Below are positions 1 through 10,417 of a DNA stretch of 47,171 nt, one piece after another. Where the stretch lies: contig JAANBB010000324.1 of the NCBI GenBank assembly GCA_014621425.1, positions 1 through 47,171 on the forward strand, given 5' to 3'. Both the position numbers and the translations under genes were made by a program. The first letter of the stretch is position 1, and each line of letters opens with the position of its first letter. The notes below the pieces were generated by a model. It ran no database searches. It saw only the letters and a list, made by a program, of their open reading frames with translations, and was not told the origin of the DNA. The DNA is from Cylindrodendrum hubeiense (lineage: Eukaryota; Ascomycota; Sordariomycetes; Hypocreales; Nectriaceae).

Positions 1-16
1 GGTTCTGGAAATCCAT
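1..16 (-). CDS. Possible first codons of a gene running off the left edge
   Basis: On the minus strand an ATG lies at position 16 and is followed by five open codons (M-D-F-Q-N) before the window ends. The 200 bases upstream of it on that strand are rich in C and T, as fungal leaders usually are. Nothing more can be seen, so this is only a possible start. Confidence 0.2.
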
Positions 17-483
17 TGCGTGGGAGCGATGGCGGGCGCGGTGGTGATTGTCCGAGTCGTAGGGGGTTGCGCGTGGTTTGGGAGCCGAGGAGAGGTCGCC
101 GGTTCGCGAGGCTGAGGGGACGCGAGAGTGGAAGTGATGGTTTCAACAGGGCTGCGAAAAGCTCAAGGCGGCCTGGGAGAGGAAGAATATCCAGCCTCAC
201 CAAGGTGAGCGAGCCACGGCCGGGAAAATATTGTGGAGACAACTCCCGCCAATCACAACACTGAGATCCCTTACATGACATACAGGGCCCACTGCATCGC
301 CAGCATCAAGTCAATAATCATCATCACCATCATTGGAGCGCATTTTATAAAGTCATGCTCATTCCCATACCGGAACTCGAGGATTACCCTCGAATTTACA
401 GCACCAACTCTCACTGATATTGTACGGGCCAATACGGGCCAATCCGGGCTAAATGCTAACGCAGGCATACTATTCCCAACAGC
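17..483. other. Intergenic region
   Basis: No supported gene. It holds the 3' flank of the aminotransferase gene and perhaps the promoter of a gene off the left edge. Open frames here either lack an ATG or overlap the opposite-strand aminotransferase. Confidence 0.6.
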
Positions 484-1900
484 CTACAACTTGACGAGGC
501 CCGCACGCTTGGAAACAAATGCTTCCACGCAACGCACAAATCTTTCCAACTCGGATTCTGGCGTCTCCAAGACGAGGGCGATGAACCCTCGCCGGACAAC
601 CCAAAAGCCCTCCTCCAGCATATCAAACCAGAATAGGTCTCTGATCCCATCAATCTCCTCCACGACTCCACCACGCTCAATATCCCGAGTGCCATCCGCT
701 GGAAAGTGAATCCCCAGAATGGTCCCCATTCCTGTGAAGCAGACCCTGGTGCCCTTGGTGACCTCGTTGAGTCTCTCCCTAAGCTCGTCTCCCTTTTTGG
801 TGAATTGACTGGCCACCTCAGGCGTGTACACCTTGGTCAGTCCAGCATATCCTGCGTGAGTTACCAATGTGTTGTTGTTGAAGGTACCGGAGTGTGAAAG
901 GGCGCCAGGAAATCGAGGGTCAAATGCGGCCATGACGTCTGCCCTTCCGCCGAATGCACCAAACGCCAGACCGCCGCCGAGATACTTGCCAAAGGTCTTG
1001 AGATCGGGTTTCAGTCCTCGCAGCTCGGCCAATCCGCCTGCTGTTAATCGCGAGGTCATGACCTCGTCGAGGATCACCAGAACACCGGCCTGTGCCTGGT
1101 TAGTTACGAATTCACCAAAAAAGGGTTATCGTTTGACCACTTACCTTTGCAGCAGCCTCTTGGATCCCTCGGAGGAACTCTGGCTTCCCGGTAATAGCAC
1201 CACCGGCGCCCTGAACGCCCTCGACGATGACGGCAGCCACGCCGTCGCTTGAGATGGCACTACGAGCGCTCTCGAGGTCATTGTACTTTGCCACAATCCA
1301 ATCCTCACGGTCAACGTTATTCGCACCGGGCTTGTCCCCTGCAAAGCCAATAACGCCGCCATGGTAGCCTCCACCGAAAGCCACGACCTTTCTCTTCTTG
1401 GTGAACGCCCGCGCAGCCGCCAGCGCGTGCAAGTTAGCCTCAGTCCCAGAGTTGGCGAATCGGATGTGCTCAAGGTGGAAGCGTCGGCACAGCTCTCGAG
1501 CGAAGATTTGCTCCTGGGCTGTTGTTGCACCGATGTTCATCCCAGTGTTCTGGAGCACGTCGCTGATGGCCGACAGAATGACGGGGTTGGAGTGACCGTA
1601 GAGAGCGGCGGTGAACTCGGCCGTGAAGTCTGTGTATCTGAAGGCATATCAATACGGTGCTGTGCGAAGACTCCCCACTTGAACTTACGTGTGGCCATCT
1701 TCTGAGGTGATTTGGAAACCCTTTCCGGATTTCATCACCACAGGGAAAGGCCCGACGTGCAGTACTGTTCTTGTATTTCCGCCGGGCATGGACTTGACTG
1801 CTTCACTGTGAAGTGCCTTGGAGCGTGGGTTGCGTTCAGCATAACGGGCTGCCACCGCCTCTAGCTCGGCTTGAAGAAGCTTGGTAAATTCTGGAGACAT
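484..1900 (-). CDS. Class-III PLP-dependent aminotransferase (glutamate-1-semialdehyde aminomutase-like)
   Basis: Three exons on the minus strand: 1900-1689, 1637-1145 and 1089-484. The introns (GTAAGT..CAG, 52 and 55 bp) join in phase to give 436 residues, a normal length for the family. The pyridoxal-phosphate signatures are visible: GGGYHGG in the cofactor-binding half, VEGVQGAGG, LDEVMTSR with the Asp that contacts the pyridine nitrogen, and TFGKYLGGG, whose Lys should form the Schiff base. The closest family pattern is glutamate-1-semialdehyde 2,1-aminomutase. Fungi make 5-aminolevulinate by the Shemin route, so haem synthesis is unlikely, and a transaminase acting on another amino acid or on a secondary metabolite is more plausible. 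The substrate cannot be read from sequence. No targeting signal is seen. It is divergent from the Nug1 gene across 1.07 kb. Confidence 0.9.
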
Positions 1901-2973
1901 GATGGAGAGTCAATTGGTAACAAGGATGGTTTGGATGGGAGTCGCGAGTTGGTTGTCGGGCTACTGATGAAATACGGGATGGTGCCAGGTTTAAGTACCT
2001 TTCTCCTGCTCTGCTGTCGGCCCGCGATGCCAGGTCGAGATCCGACATCGCCTTAGCCCACGTCCTACGTATCATGCACTTGCCCGTATAGAGACGCTGT
2101 GGGCGATGCTATTCGTAGATTAGAGACGACGGGGGCCCAGCAATCGCTTTGATCCCTGCGACGAGATGCTCGGCTTACAAGCTTCGACAGCGTCGCCATA
2201 TGAATTGTCGCATCTCATACGATTCCGAGCATGGCAAACCACCATATCCCGGGGCATTGCAGATGTTTCTGGTGACAAAACCAGCATGGTAAGTATCCAA
2301 CGGCGTGTGTCCTTGTTGGTAGAAAGTTGCCTTATCGTCACCAAGTATCGGGTTTCGGGTCTCGGGTTTCGATTCCGCCCAGCGTATCGTGAAAGACGCC
2401 CAATCGCAAAGCTGGAAATATGGTATAATCATTGCGAGATCCCGATTAATGACCCATTTGTGATGTCTGGAGTTTTGGAAGGGTAGTGGGCGTCAAGTTT
2501 TAAGAAAAAAAGGCAGTCAGAAGTTCACAATCAGATTCGGCTGGGAAGTCCATCCAAACACGGCTCGATGAGCCAGGAGCAAATCTGGAATGGTGTTTTG
2601 GGAATCACACCTTAAAGCCCACAATATTTGAGCAAGTCAAAATTCAATAGTGAATACAACTAATCCTGAGGCTTTTTACAGAGGAAAAGGTTCGCAATAA
2701 GCTCACCTCCCATACACGTTGGCTGGCTTATAGGCGTAACAAGAGTTCATGGCCGTGTTCAGGCATCTCGCTGAGTGGCTGGCTGGTGGGCAACCATCAG
2801 AGACGTTCCTCCCCGCCCAAAAAAACCAGCGCCAAGGTGGGTTGGCCGGAAAAGCGGTGTAAGAAAAGATCCGGCAGAATCAGCATCCCACTTAATTTTT
2901 TTGCCATCGCCAAAAATTGGTTCCAACCGATACGGCCCAGTCAAGCCGATATCTTCACGCAAACTGAACCAAA
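1901..2973. other. Intergenic region between divergent genes
   Basis: Shared upstream region of the aminotransferase (-) and the Nug1-type GTPase (+). AT-richer than the coding flanks. A short run of imperfect copies of a seven-base unit (ggtttcg/ggtctcg) lies at about 2345-2372. I see no gene, tRNA or mobile element. Confidence 0.6.
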
Positions 2974-4693
2974 ATGGCCGGCTCAATCAACAAGCCCAAG
3001 AGTATGTTGCACCCTCCACTCATTCCATTTCCAATCCCATGTGGAAGTGCCCATCGGAGACTAACCCCGTGGTGCAGAGCCCACGTCCAAGCGCGGGACC
3101 ACTCGTCTTCGCCAAAAGATCGTGAAGGCTTCCGCAGCCAAGCAAAAGAAGCTGCGCAAGCTCGGGAAGAAGAACCCAGAATGGCGATCAAAACTCAAGA
3201 AGGACCCTGGAATTCCTAACCTTTTCCCCTACAAGGAAAAGGTTCTCCAGGAGATTGAGGAGGCCCGCCTAAAGAAGGCCGACGATGCGAAGAAGAGGAA
3301 GGAGATGGCCAAGGCCGCCAAGACGGGTGTCGCCAAGAACGAGCAGGTCATGGAGGATGTCGACGTCGTCGAGGACGGTTTGGATGACATGGATGACATG
3401 GATGACGACGAAGACATGGACGAGGACGTTGACGAGTCCAACCCCATGGCTGCCCTCATCGCCAGCGCTCGTGCTGCCGCCGCCAAGTATGACAAGCAGC
3501 TGGCCGACGACTCGGATATGGATGACGACGATGAAAGCGACTCTGGCAACGACCGCGGCGGTGAAATGCCCATCGGACAGGCCTCGTCACGGAAAACTTA
3601 CGACAAGGTCTTCAAGAATGTCGTTGAGCAAGCCGATGTCGTCCTGTACGTTCTCGATGCCCGCGATCCCGAGGCCACTCGCTCGCGTGAGGTCGAGCGC
3701 AGCGTCATGGCTGCTGCGGACGGCGGCAAGAGGCTCATCTTGATCCTCAACAAGGCCGATCTGATCCCTCCCAAGGTTCTACGAGACTGGCTCGTCTACC
3801 TTCGCCGATACTTCCCCACCCTGCCTCTCAGGGCCTCCAACGCCGCCTCCAACGCCCACACCTTCAACCACCGCGACATCACTGTTCAGAGCACATCCGC
3901 TGCCCTCTTCAAGGCTCTCAAGAGCTTCGCAGCCAGCCGTCAGCTGAAGCGCGCTGTGTCTGTCGGTGTCATCGGATATCCCAACGTGGGTAAGAGCTCC
4001 GTTATTAACGCGCTCCTCTCGAGGATGAGCGGAAAGGCTCCCTCCTCCTCCAAGGCCTGCCCTGCGGGCGCCGAGGCTGGTGTCACCACGAGCATCCGAT
4101 CCGTCAAGATTGACAGCAAGCTCACTCTCCTGGACTCACCCGGTGTTGTCTTCCCGTCGTCGTCCTCGACCCAGTCTGGCGGCCTCGTCTCCTTGAAGAA
4201 CGCCACCGAGGCTCATGCTCACCTCATTCTTCTCAACGCCGTCCCGCCTAAGCAGATCGACGACCCTATCCCTGCCGTCTCCCTCCTCCTCAAGCGTCTC
4301 TCGTCCCCCGAACTCATGCAGAAGCTCACCGCCGTCTACGACATCCCGGCGCTTCTCCCCAGCCGCACTGACGGCGATACCACAACCGACTTCCTCGTCC
4401 AGGTCGCTCGCAAGCGTGGCCGCATCGGCCGAGGCGGTATCCCCAACCTCAACGCCGCCGCCATGACGGTCGTGACCGATTGGCGCGATGGCCGCATCCA
4501 GGGATGGGCTGAGGCTCCCATTCTGGCTGTGGAGTCTAGCACTACCTCTGGCAAGCCCGCCCTGAAGAACGCTGGCGAGCATGAGGTTGCGGCTGACCAG
4601 AAGGAGATCGTCACCGAGTGGGCGGCCGAGTTCAAGCTCGATGGCCTGTGGGGCGATGCCGCCACTGAGACGGTTGATGCCATGGAGCAGTAA
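2974..4693 (+). CDS. NUG1: Nucleolar circularly permuted GTPase, Nug1/nucleostemin family
   Basis: Exon 1 is 2974-3001, the intron 3002-3077 (GTATGT..CAG, branch CTAAC at 3061), exon 2 3078-4693; 547 residues. Family members act in the nucleolus and nucleoplasm on 60S pre-ribosome maturation and export. The N terminus is Lys/Arg-rich and carries the KKDPGIP motif of Nug1/GNL3L, followed by a Lys-rich helix and a long Asp/Glu tract (about residues 90-145). GTPase motifs appear in permuted order: G4 NKAD first, then G1 GYPNVGKSS, then G3 DSPG, the hallmark of the YlqF/YawG group. The start is fixed by the splice: only this short first exon joins in phase to the conserved basic helix. It converges with DIS3, 213 bp away; both act in rRNA maturation, but with no shared promoter the pairing may be accidental. 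Confidence 0.95.
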
Positions 4694-4906
4694 GGAAGAG
4701 TTTTGGGGCTTCTAAAAATGACGGATGGTACATGAATTGTTCATAGGATAGTTCGGCGTTTCAAGGTTGGCTGGTAATACGGATTAGACCGTGCATATAC
4801 CTACATAAAACATTCTATTTCCTAACTCCTATCTCGTCTTCTATCGTATCGTAGATATACCAACCGCGGTATATTTTCAGTCAGCTTTTGAACGAATTCG
4901 CCACAT

Positions 4907-7900
4907 CTACGCCTCGATCAACTCCATCTTGACACCCCTCTTGCCCGTCATCTCATCCTTCTCGTCATGGACCCTAACCTTGACCTTCTGGAACAGCTCC
5001 ACCTTGACCTCACGGCTGCCCTTCGTCGTCAGCGTGTATGTCTCCGCATCGAAATCAGCCTCGGGCTCAGTCTCAGCGAGATCCCTCAGGCGGATGAGAC
5101 CCTCGATGCCGAATCGCGGGACTAGAACTACGAAGCCGTTGCTGAAGATCTTCATGACGAATGCTTCCTCCTCAGCCACCTTGCCCTTGAGGGCTTGGCC
5201 AACGTAGTACGCAATACTGGCGCGTCCAGCCATCTGTGCGTTGCGGTGGCGCACGTTGATGTTCTTGCATACAGCCTCCAGGCGTCCGCGGCTGCGGACA
5301 GTCGGGTGGACGGCCTCGTAGCCGATGGCAGCGGCGAGCTGACGGTGAGCGAGAAGGTCGGCGTAACGACGGATGGGGGAGGTGAAGTGGGTGTAGATCT
5401 CAGAGGCGAGACCATAATGGCGGAACTCTGGGTACGCCTGGGTGCCCGAGCAGAAGTACTCGGCGCTCATCATGCAGCGGGTGGCCATGATACGAACCAA
5501 AGTGTTGAAAAACGGGTCCTGTTCATCTACGCATTGATCAAGAGAGTCGGCGAGGGCCTTGCTTGAGTCGGTACGCAGTTCCAGGCCACGTTTGGTACGC
5601 AGCTGGTTAGCGAGCTCGTCAAAGTTGGTCTTGGGGGGAGCGCCGTGACGACGGAGGATGGCGGTCTGCGGGAAGGCATCATAGATCTTGGCAGCAACGC
5701 TGACATTGGCGAAAAGCATGAACTCTTCGACGAGAGAGTTGGTGTCAAGAAGCTGCTTCGTCTTGACGTCGATGGGATCAGACGACTCGTCGGACTCGGT
5801 CTGGACCTTGACTTCGGGGGACGAGAGGCTGAGAGCACCGGCGTCCATTCGCTTCTTCTTCAGCTTTTTGGACAGGGCGAGCAGCATGCGCATTCCGTTG
5901 GTGAGGTCATCTTGCTGAGACGCGTCGTCGATTCGCAGCTGGGCTTGTTCGTAGCTGAAGGCTTCACGAGACTTGATGACCGATTTGGTGAAGCGGACGC
6001 TGATGATGTCGGCGTCTTCGTTAAGTTCCCAGAGCACGGAGAAGGCATAACGCTCAACGTATGGCTTGAGAGAGCAAAGGTTCGTTCCAAGCAGGGGCGG
6101 AAGCATGTCGATACGCTTATCAACCAAATAGACAGTGGTACCTCGGATGCTCGCCTCCGTATCCATGGAGTTTGCTGGTTTGACGAAGTTTGAGACGTCT
6201 GCGATGTGGACACCGACCTCGAAGTTTCCATTTTCGAGCTTTCTGGCGTGGAGGGCGTCGTCAATATCTTGGCAGCCGACCGGATCAATACTGCAAATGA
6301 GGAGTTCTCTGAGATCCTCTCGATCTCTCCAGCCGGGATCCTCGGCACTGGCCGGTACTACCCAGTCATGACCCTCCTTTGGAAGACAATCGAGGACTGT
6401 CTTGGGGAATGGTCGATATTGAACATCCCATTCAAGAAGGAGAGCTTCAGTCTCGGCCGCCTTGGTCTCCAACTCTCCCAGAGATCGCACGAAATGTCCG
6501 ATAGGATGTCTCGAGTCCCGGTCCCATGCATCGATAGTGACCAAGAGACGCTTGCCGAGTAATTCGGTTACCTGTCTCGTGCGGAGGCGGATCTTGGGAA
6601 TCTTCTTGTCCATGGGAATTAGGAAGACGTTGGCCTGCTTGCGGCCTTGGCTCGACTTGCTGGCGGATGAGGGATCGATATGTCCAACATACTGGCGCCA
6701 GTTGCGCTTGATGACACCAACAACCCTGGCCGTTGGCTGAGGGCGGCTTTCGGAAGTGCTCTTCTGTGTCTTCTTGACCTGCTCCTGCAAAGCCTTTCGC
6801 TCCTTTTCCGACACAAAATCTTGACCTTCCTCGGCATCTGCGTTCTCATTTCTCGTAATTGCTTCCTCCTCAATAATCTTTGTGGACGGTTCCTTCCACT
6901 GGTCTTCCGGCAGAACCTCAACAACCACAACATCGCCATCAACAGAGCGGTTGATGTTCTCGCGGCCTAGGATAAGCAATGGCTTGGGGAACGCTGGAAC
7001 CTTGATTGAGCCCTCGAGATAGTTGTATGGGGACACGTTGAAGATGCCCTGGTGCATCAACCCAGCCTTTACTCCCGTCATCATCCTTGACAAGGTGAAA
7101 TATTCGGGATACAGCATCTGTGCTGGCTTCTTGAAGCCTCCTTGGCTCTGTGACTCTGCCACCATGTCGAGGAGCCTTTCGCCATCTTCGAGTCCGCCGA
7201 CATAGTCCTTGAGAGACGATGCGTGGAGGCCATCCGCCTTGGCTTTTCGGAGGTTATCTCGGTCATCGCTGAGCATCACAACCGCAGGGACCTTCTTCGC
7301 CTTGGTCTGAGCCAGATGATCTCCATACCACTTCACAGCTAGTCGGACAGCCCGATCATTTCGGTCATTCACGGACTCGTTAGGTTCACGCCGAACGAAG
7401 GTCTCTAGTCGGAAGTCGTTGAAAAAGACGTAAAATCTCTTGTCCTCGCTCTTGGTCAACCCTACCAAGCGGTTGTAGAGCGGTAGTGACCGGTTACGCA
7501 GCTCCTCCAGCACGGTTTGCAGAATGACGACATCATAGAAACTTGAGCTCTGCTCAAAAAGATCCATGGCGTTCAATAAAGCGTTAGTGTCGGGGACCAG
7601 GTAATGGCCTTGCGGGAAACTTTTGGTGCCTGCTGGCTTGTCCGAGAGGACAAACGGCTGGACTGGAAAGATGTTAGCTGGCCGTGGCTAAAATACACGA
7701 GCCGTGGAACTCACCTTCTTGGGCTGCATTCCTCGGCGCATCCTGAAGACAGGCTTTGCAGAGCTTGGAGGAGCACGGGATGTCGGTTCGTAGGTAGACT
7801 TCTCTCACGATTTTCTGGACCTTGCCGCTCCGAGTTGAGCGGACGTAGACCTTGCTTGAGATATTTGATGCCAGAGCATCGGACTCGTGTGATCTTTTCA

Positions 7901-7910
7901 AGCTTGTCAT
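4907..7910 (-). CDS. DIS3: Exosome exo/endoribonuclease Dis3/Rrp44
   Basis: Two exons, 7910-7715 and 7662-4907, with a 52-bp intron (GTGAGT..CAG); 983 residues, close to yeast Rrp44. It is the catalytic subunit of the RNA exosome, degrading and trimming RNA 3' to 5'. In order: an N-terminal CR3 cysteine motif (DIPCSSKLCKAC), a PIN endonuclease domain beginning at VPDTN and containing LEELRNR and SDDRDN acidic residues, two cold-shock-like OB folds, the RNB domain with the catalytic aspartate cluster CSIDPVGCQDIDDALH near residue 520, and a C-terminal S1 domain. The first PIN aspartate is encoded only in the region joined by the intron, which confirms the splice. No mitochondrial signal is seen. 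An upstream frame ends exactly on the start codon (separate entry). Confidence 0.96.
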
Positions 7911-8185
7911 GTTGGGTGGCTTTTCTCCCTTGACTCTTGATGACGACCTGAGATGCAGATGGTGAAGAGAATGTCGTTCAGCGCTTTAGCAGACGAATCA
8001 AAGCGGCTAGTGCGCTTCTTATCGATACGGGATCTTTTGGCCTGAGCTTTACACCAACACTCAATCAACTTGGAAATAAAGGACTTGACTCTGATTGAAT
8101 GTTGCCTCTTCTCGAGCTGATTAATTTCGTTTCTTTGCTTTGAAATGGAGATGGACTCTAGTCGTTCTGAACTATTTGATTCCAT
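7907..8185 (-). other. Upstream ORF whose stop overlaps the DIS3 start codon
   Basis: An ATG-initiated frame of 92 codons in the presumed DIS3 leader. Its TGA (7909-7907) overlaps the DIS3 ATG (7910-7908) in an ATGA arrangement. The predicted peptide is polar and Lys/Ser-rich, with no domain I recognise. It is an upstream ORF only if the DIS3 transcript begins beyond 8185. An unseen leader intron or a later transcription start would remove it. Confidence 0.3.
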
Positions 8186-8504
8186 ATCACATGATCATCA
8201 TGTGGATTGTATCACGTGACGAGCCACGGGCTCATTCGCCCGGACCTTAGCCTCCGACATGATCGATGTTGATGAGATTTAAACAATCGTAATGCAGAAA
8301 ATAAAGACGAGGGTCAAGGCGAATTCTGTTAAAGACGATATGAGACGAATGGTTTTCTCACTTGCCTGGGACGTACCTACCACATCGACATAACAACGAA
8401 TGGAGCCTGGACAAGGTCGACCCCACTCCGCTATGACACAGGAAAAAAAAACCTCCACCAGCGCCTCGCTCACCAATGGACCAGGCTTACAAAAAGAGAG
8501 GATC
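8186..8504. other. Intergenic region
   Basis: Holds the DIS3 upstream region and the 3' flank of the first 5S gene. A 75-codon minus frame at 8279-8506 overlaps the 5S terminator, matches no family I know and is not called. Confidence 0.5.
8212..8219. promoter_or_regulatory. CACGTG E-box (TCACGTGA) upstream of DIS3
   Basis: A perfect 8-bp palindrome about 300 bp upstream of the DIS3 start, with a near match (CACATGATCATCATGTG) just downstream on the minus strand. bHLH factors of the Cbf1 type bind CACGTG in fungi. Binding here is inferred from sequence alone. Confidence 0.35.
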
Positions 8505-8509
8505 AAAAA
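8505..8509 (-). terminator. Pol III oligo-T terminator of 5S copy A
   Basis: Five consecutive T on the minus strand, starting 6 bases after the 3' end of the 5S sequence, as expected for RNA polymerase III. Confidence 0.75.
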
Positions 8510-8514
8510 GGAAT

Positions 8515-8634
8515 AACATACAACAGCGAGGATTCCCCGGTCGTCACCGACCCGAGTACTAATTCGCCGCTTCTCAGCTTGACTAGGGGAGAGCGGACGG
8601 GATCCCGTATTTTCTAAGAGCTATGGTCGTATGT
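8515..8634 (-). rRNA. 5S ribosomal RNA, copy A
   Basis: A 120-nt sequence on the minus strand. It begins ACATACGACCATAG and ends GTTGTATGTT, the complementary ends that form helix I and a hallmark of filamentous-ascomycete 5S RNA. Internal conserved blocks are present: CCCGTCCGCTC, the TCAAGC region of the internal promoter, and GGGTCGGTGACGACC of helix IV and its loop. An oligo-T terminator follows. It lies among protein genes and not in a rDNA unit, as in Neurospora and relatives. It differs from copy B at four positions only, which form two compensated base pairs. Confidence 0.93.
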
Positions 8635-8692
8635 GCTGGTTGTGGTGTTGAGTGGGATCAAATCCACAGGAACAGATATTCTAACAAGAGGC

Positions 8693-8697
8693 AAAAA
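8693..8697 (-). terminator. Pol III oligo-T terminator of 5S copy B
   Basis: Five T on the minus strand, directly after the 3' end of 5S copy B with one base between. Confidence 0.75.
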
Positions 8698-8698
8698 G

Positions 8699-8818
8699 AA
8701 CATACAACAGTGGGGATTCCCCGGTCGTCACCGACCCGAGTACTAATCCACCGCTTCTCAGCTTGACTAGGGGAGAGCGGACGGGATCCCGTATTTTCTA
8801 AGAGCTATGGTCGTATGT
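8699..8818 (-). rRNA. 5S ribosomal RNA, copy B
   Basis: A second 120-nt 5S gene in the same orientation, 184 bp away from copy A (start to start), leaving a 64-bp spacer that carries its own terminator. It is identical to copy A at 116 of 120 positions. Upstream flanks of the two copies share only short matches (GGTTGTG and GTGGGAT on the plus strand), so the duplication is old or the spacers evolve fast. Confidence 0.93.
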
Positions 8819-9428
8819 ACCAGGTTGTGTGGGATGGCGAGTGATATGGGAAAGGCTCCATCCATGGTATTTCGTCACAGGGTGAATGAGCCATGACTTG
8901 GAGGAGCTATCAACCCCTAATCCAAGCGCATGGAAATACTCCTATGCCAGCAGGATGTAATTGTCTCAGCCAAATCCAAGCATAGAAGTTACACCTCAAA
9001 TCTCCTTCGTCGAGTTTCATGCCTCAAATCACGAAATGCCTCAGGATGGCGTGCTGTCTCAGATTGGACTGCTACAAGTACAGAGAGCTTCTACGATTAG
9101 GTCTAATATGAGACTATTGTTTGTTAATTCAGGATAGTTGTACTTAATATTTTAGTTTCTTCCCCAAACGGGTCGGCTGCATACGACATGTCCACCCGGC
9201 ACTGGCCATCGGTTCGCTGCCCGACTGCACGGGATCAAGTGTCCGGGGCTTGAAGGCACGTCCATGACTCGCCGTAGTTGTTGGACATGTACGGAGCACG
9301 AAGTAGGTGTCGAGAAGTTGCAAATGAGACGCCACGTGGGTGGGTATTCCCAGCTGCAAAGAAGCCGGCGGCGAAGACCCCTGCACAGCGGCACAGCGTA
9401 TCGCTGAGACGAGTGCATTCCCGACAGC
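8819..9428. other. Intergenic region
   Basis: Upstream flank of 5S copy B and plain intergenic sequence. No ATG-initiated frame of note. Confidence 0.5.
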
Positions 9429-9503
9429 CTCTGGCTTCTTGTCCTCTGGCTTCTTGTCCTCTGGCTTCTTGTCCTCTGGCTCCTTATCCTGTGGCTTCTT
9501 GTC
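9429..9503. repeat. 15-bp minisatellite, five copies
   Basis: Five head-to-tail copies of CTCTGGCTTCTTGTC: the first three are perfect, the fourth has two changes and the fifth one. The unit is a multiple of three, so it stays open on both strands, reading E-D-K-K-P on the minus strand. The long frames that span it start at GTG and contain no early ATG, so I do not call a gene. Confidence 0.9.
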
Positions 9504-10417
9504 CTCGGCGCAATTAATCGATAAACTCTCCAAGGCTCGTCCTATTGGGTCAGCCCCCACGTGCGATCTGGTCGGGTTACACAAAAGCTGCAGCCGTTGC
9601 GCAGCCGTTGCAGCCGGCCGCAGGGTTGCCGGTTTCGGATTCACCCTGGCAAACGGGTTGGAGATGGAGGGAGGGCATCGACTCTAATGAGATTGCGCCT
9701 TGGCGAAAGATGAAGCGGCGCACAGACGTCGCCGGTAGCCTCATTTCGACTTGCCCCGGACACGAGCTACCCCGTTTTGTCTAGTTGGCCCTGTGGCGTG
9801 TTGCTGGCGCCCACTCCCATGCTCTCTAGCCGGGGAGTATCCTCGGCGCTTCGGAGGTCGGAGCGCTCACTCACGATCCAAGATCTAGGCGAGTCGTCCT
9901 TGGTTATTCGTTGGCACTACATGGTATGTATGCGATCGTCTCTTGTCTTGTCGCGGGCTCGTGCCGCGGGAGCACCGCTGTTGCCTGGGGTCGTAGATGC
10001 GCGGCTATCGACCCTGTGCTCTATAGCGTAGGCTCAAGCCATATACGGGCTGTCCATCACGTAAAGAATGGACAGGACAACTGGGAGTTCCCCGCGACTC
10101 ATGTGAGGAATTAAGGTTAATGACCACTCCCAACCAGTCAACGAGGCCGCGACGGCATCCGGCCTAACCCAGACTACGCGCAGACTACGCCCAGAAAGGC
10201 TTAACCACAGAGCCAATAGTCCACCAACGCAGTTGCATCGCGGCGCCCCTGGCGTCTCTGGCGTCTCAATGTTACCCCTGACCCTGAACGGCTCCTTCCA
10301 GGATTCCTTCCAGGATCCTTCCAGGAATGTTCCGCGTTCTTTCTTTTCTTTTCACTGTTCCCGGGCATCCCACGCGAGACTGGTCGTTGTACAACGTCAA
10401 TCCAGTTACTATTCACC
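9504..10417. other. Intergenic region upstream of the permease
   Basis: Contains small direct repeats (GCAGCCGTT at about 9590-9612; TTCCAGGAT three times at about 10296-10327, the last as TTCCAGGAA). These lie within 125 bp of the permease ATG. No gene is recognised. Confidence 0.5.

Noticed and set aside
8279..8506. 75-codon minus frame next to 5S copy A
   Set aside because: It overlaps the Pol III terminator, and no conserved sequence was recognised.
9144..9687. Opposing open frames with EDKKP repeats (-) and SGFLS repeats (+)
   Set aside because: Both start at GTG, with no early ATG. Openness is explained by the 15-bp repeat.
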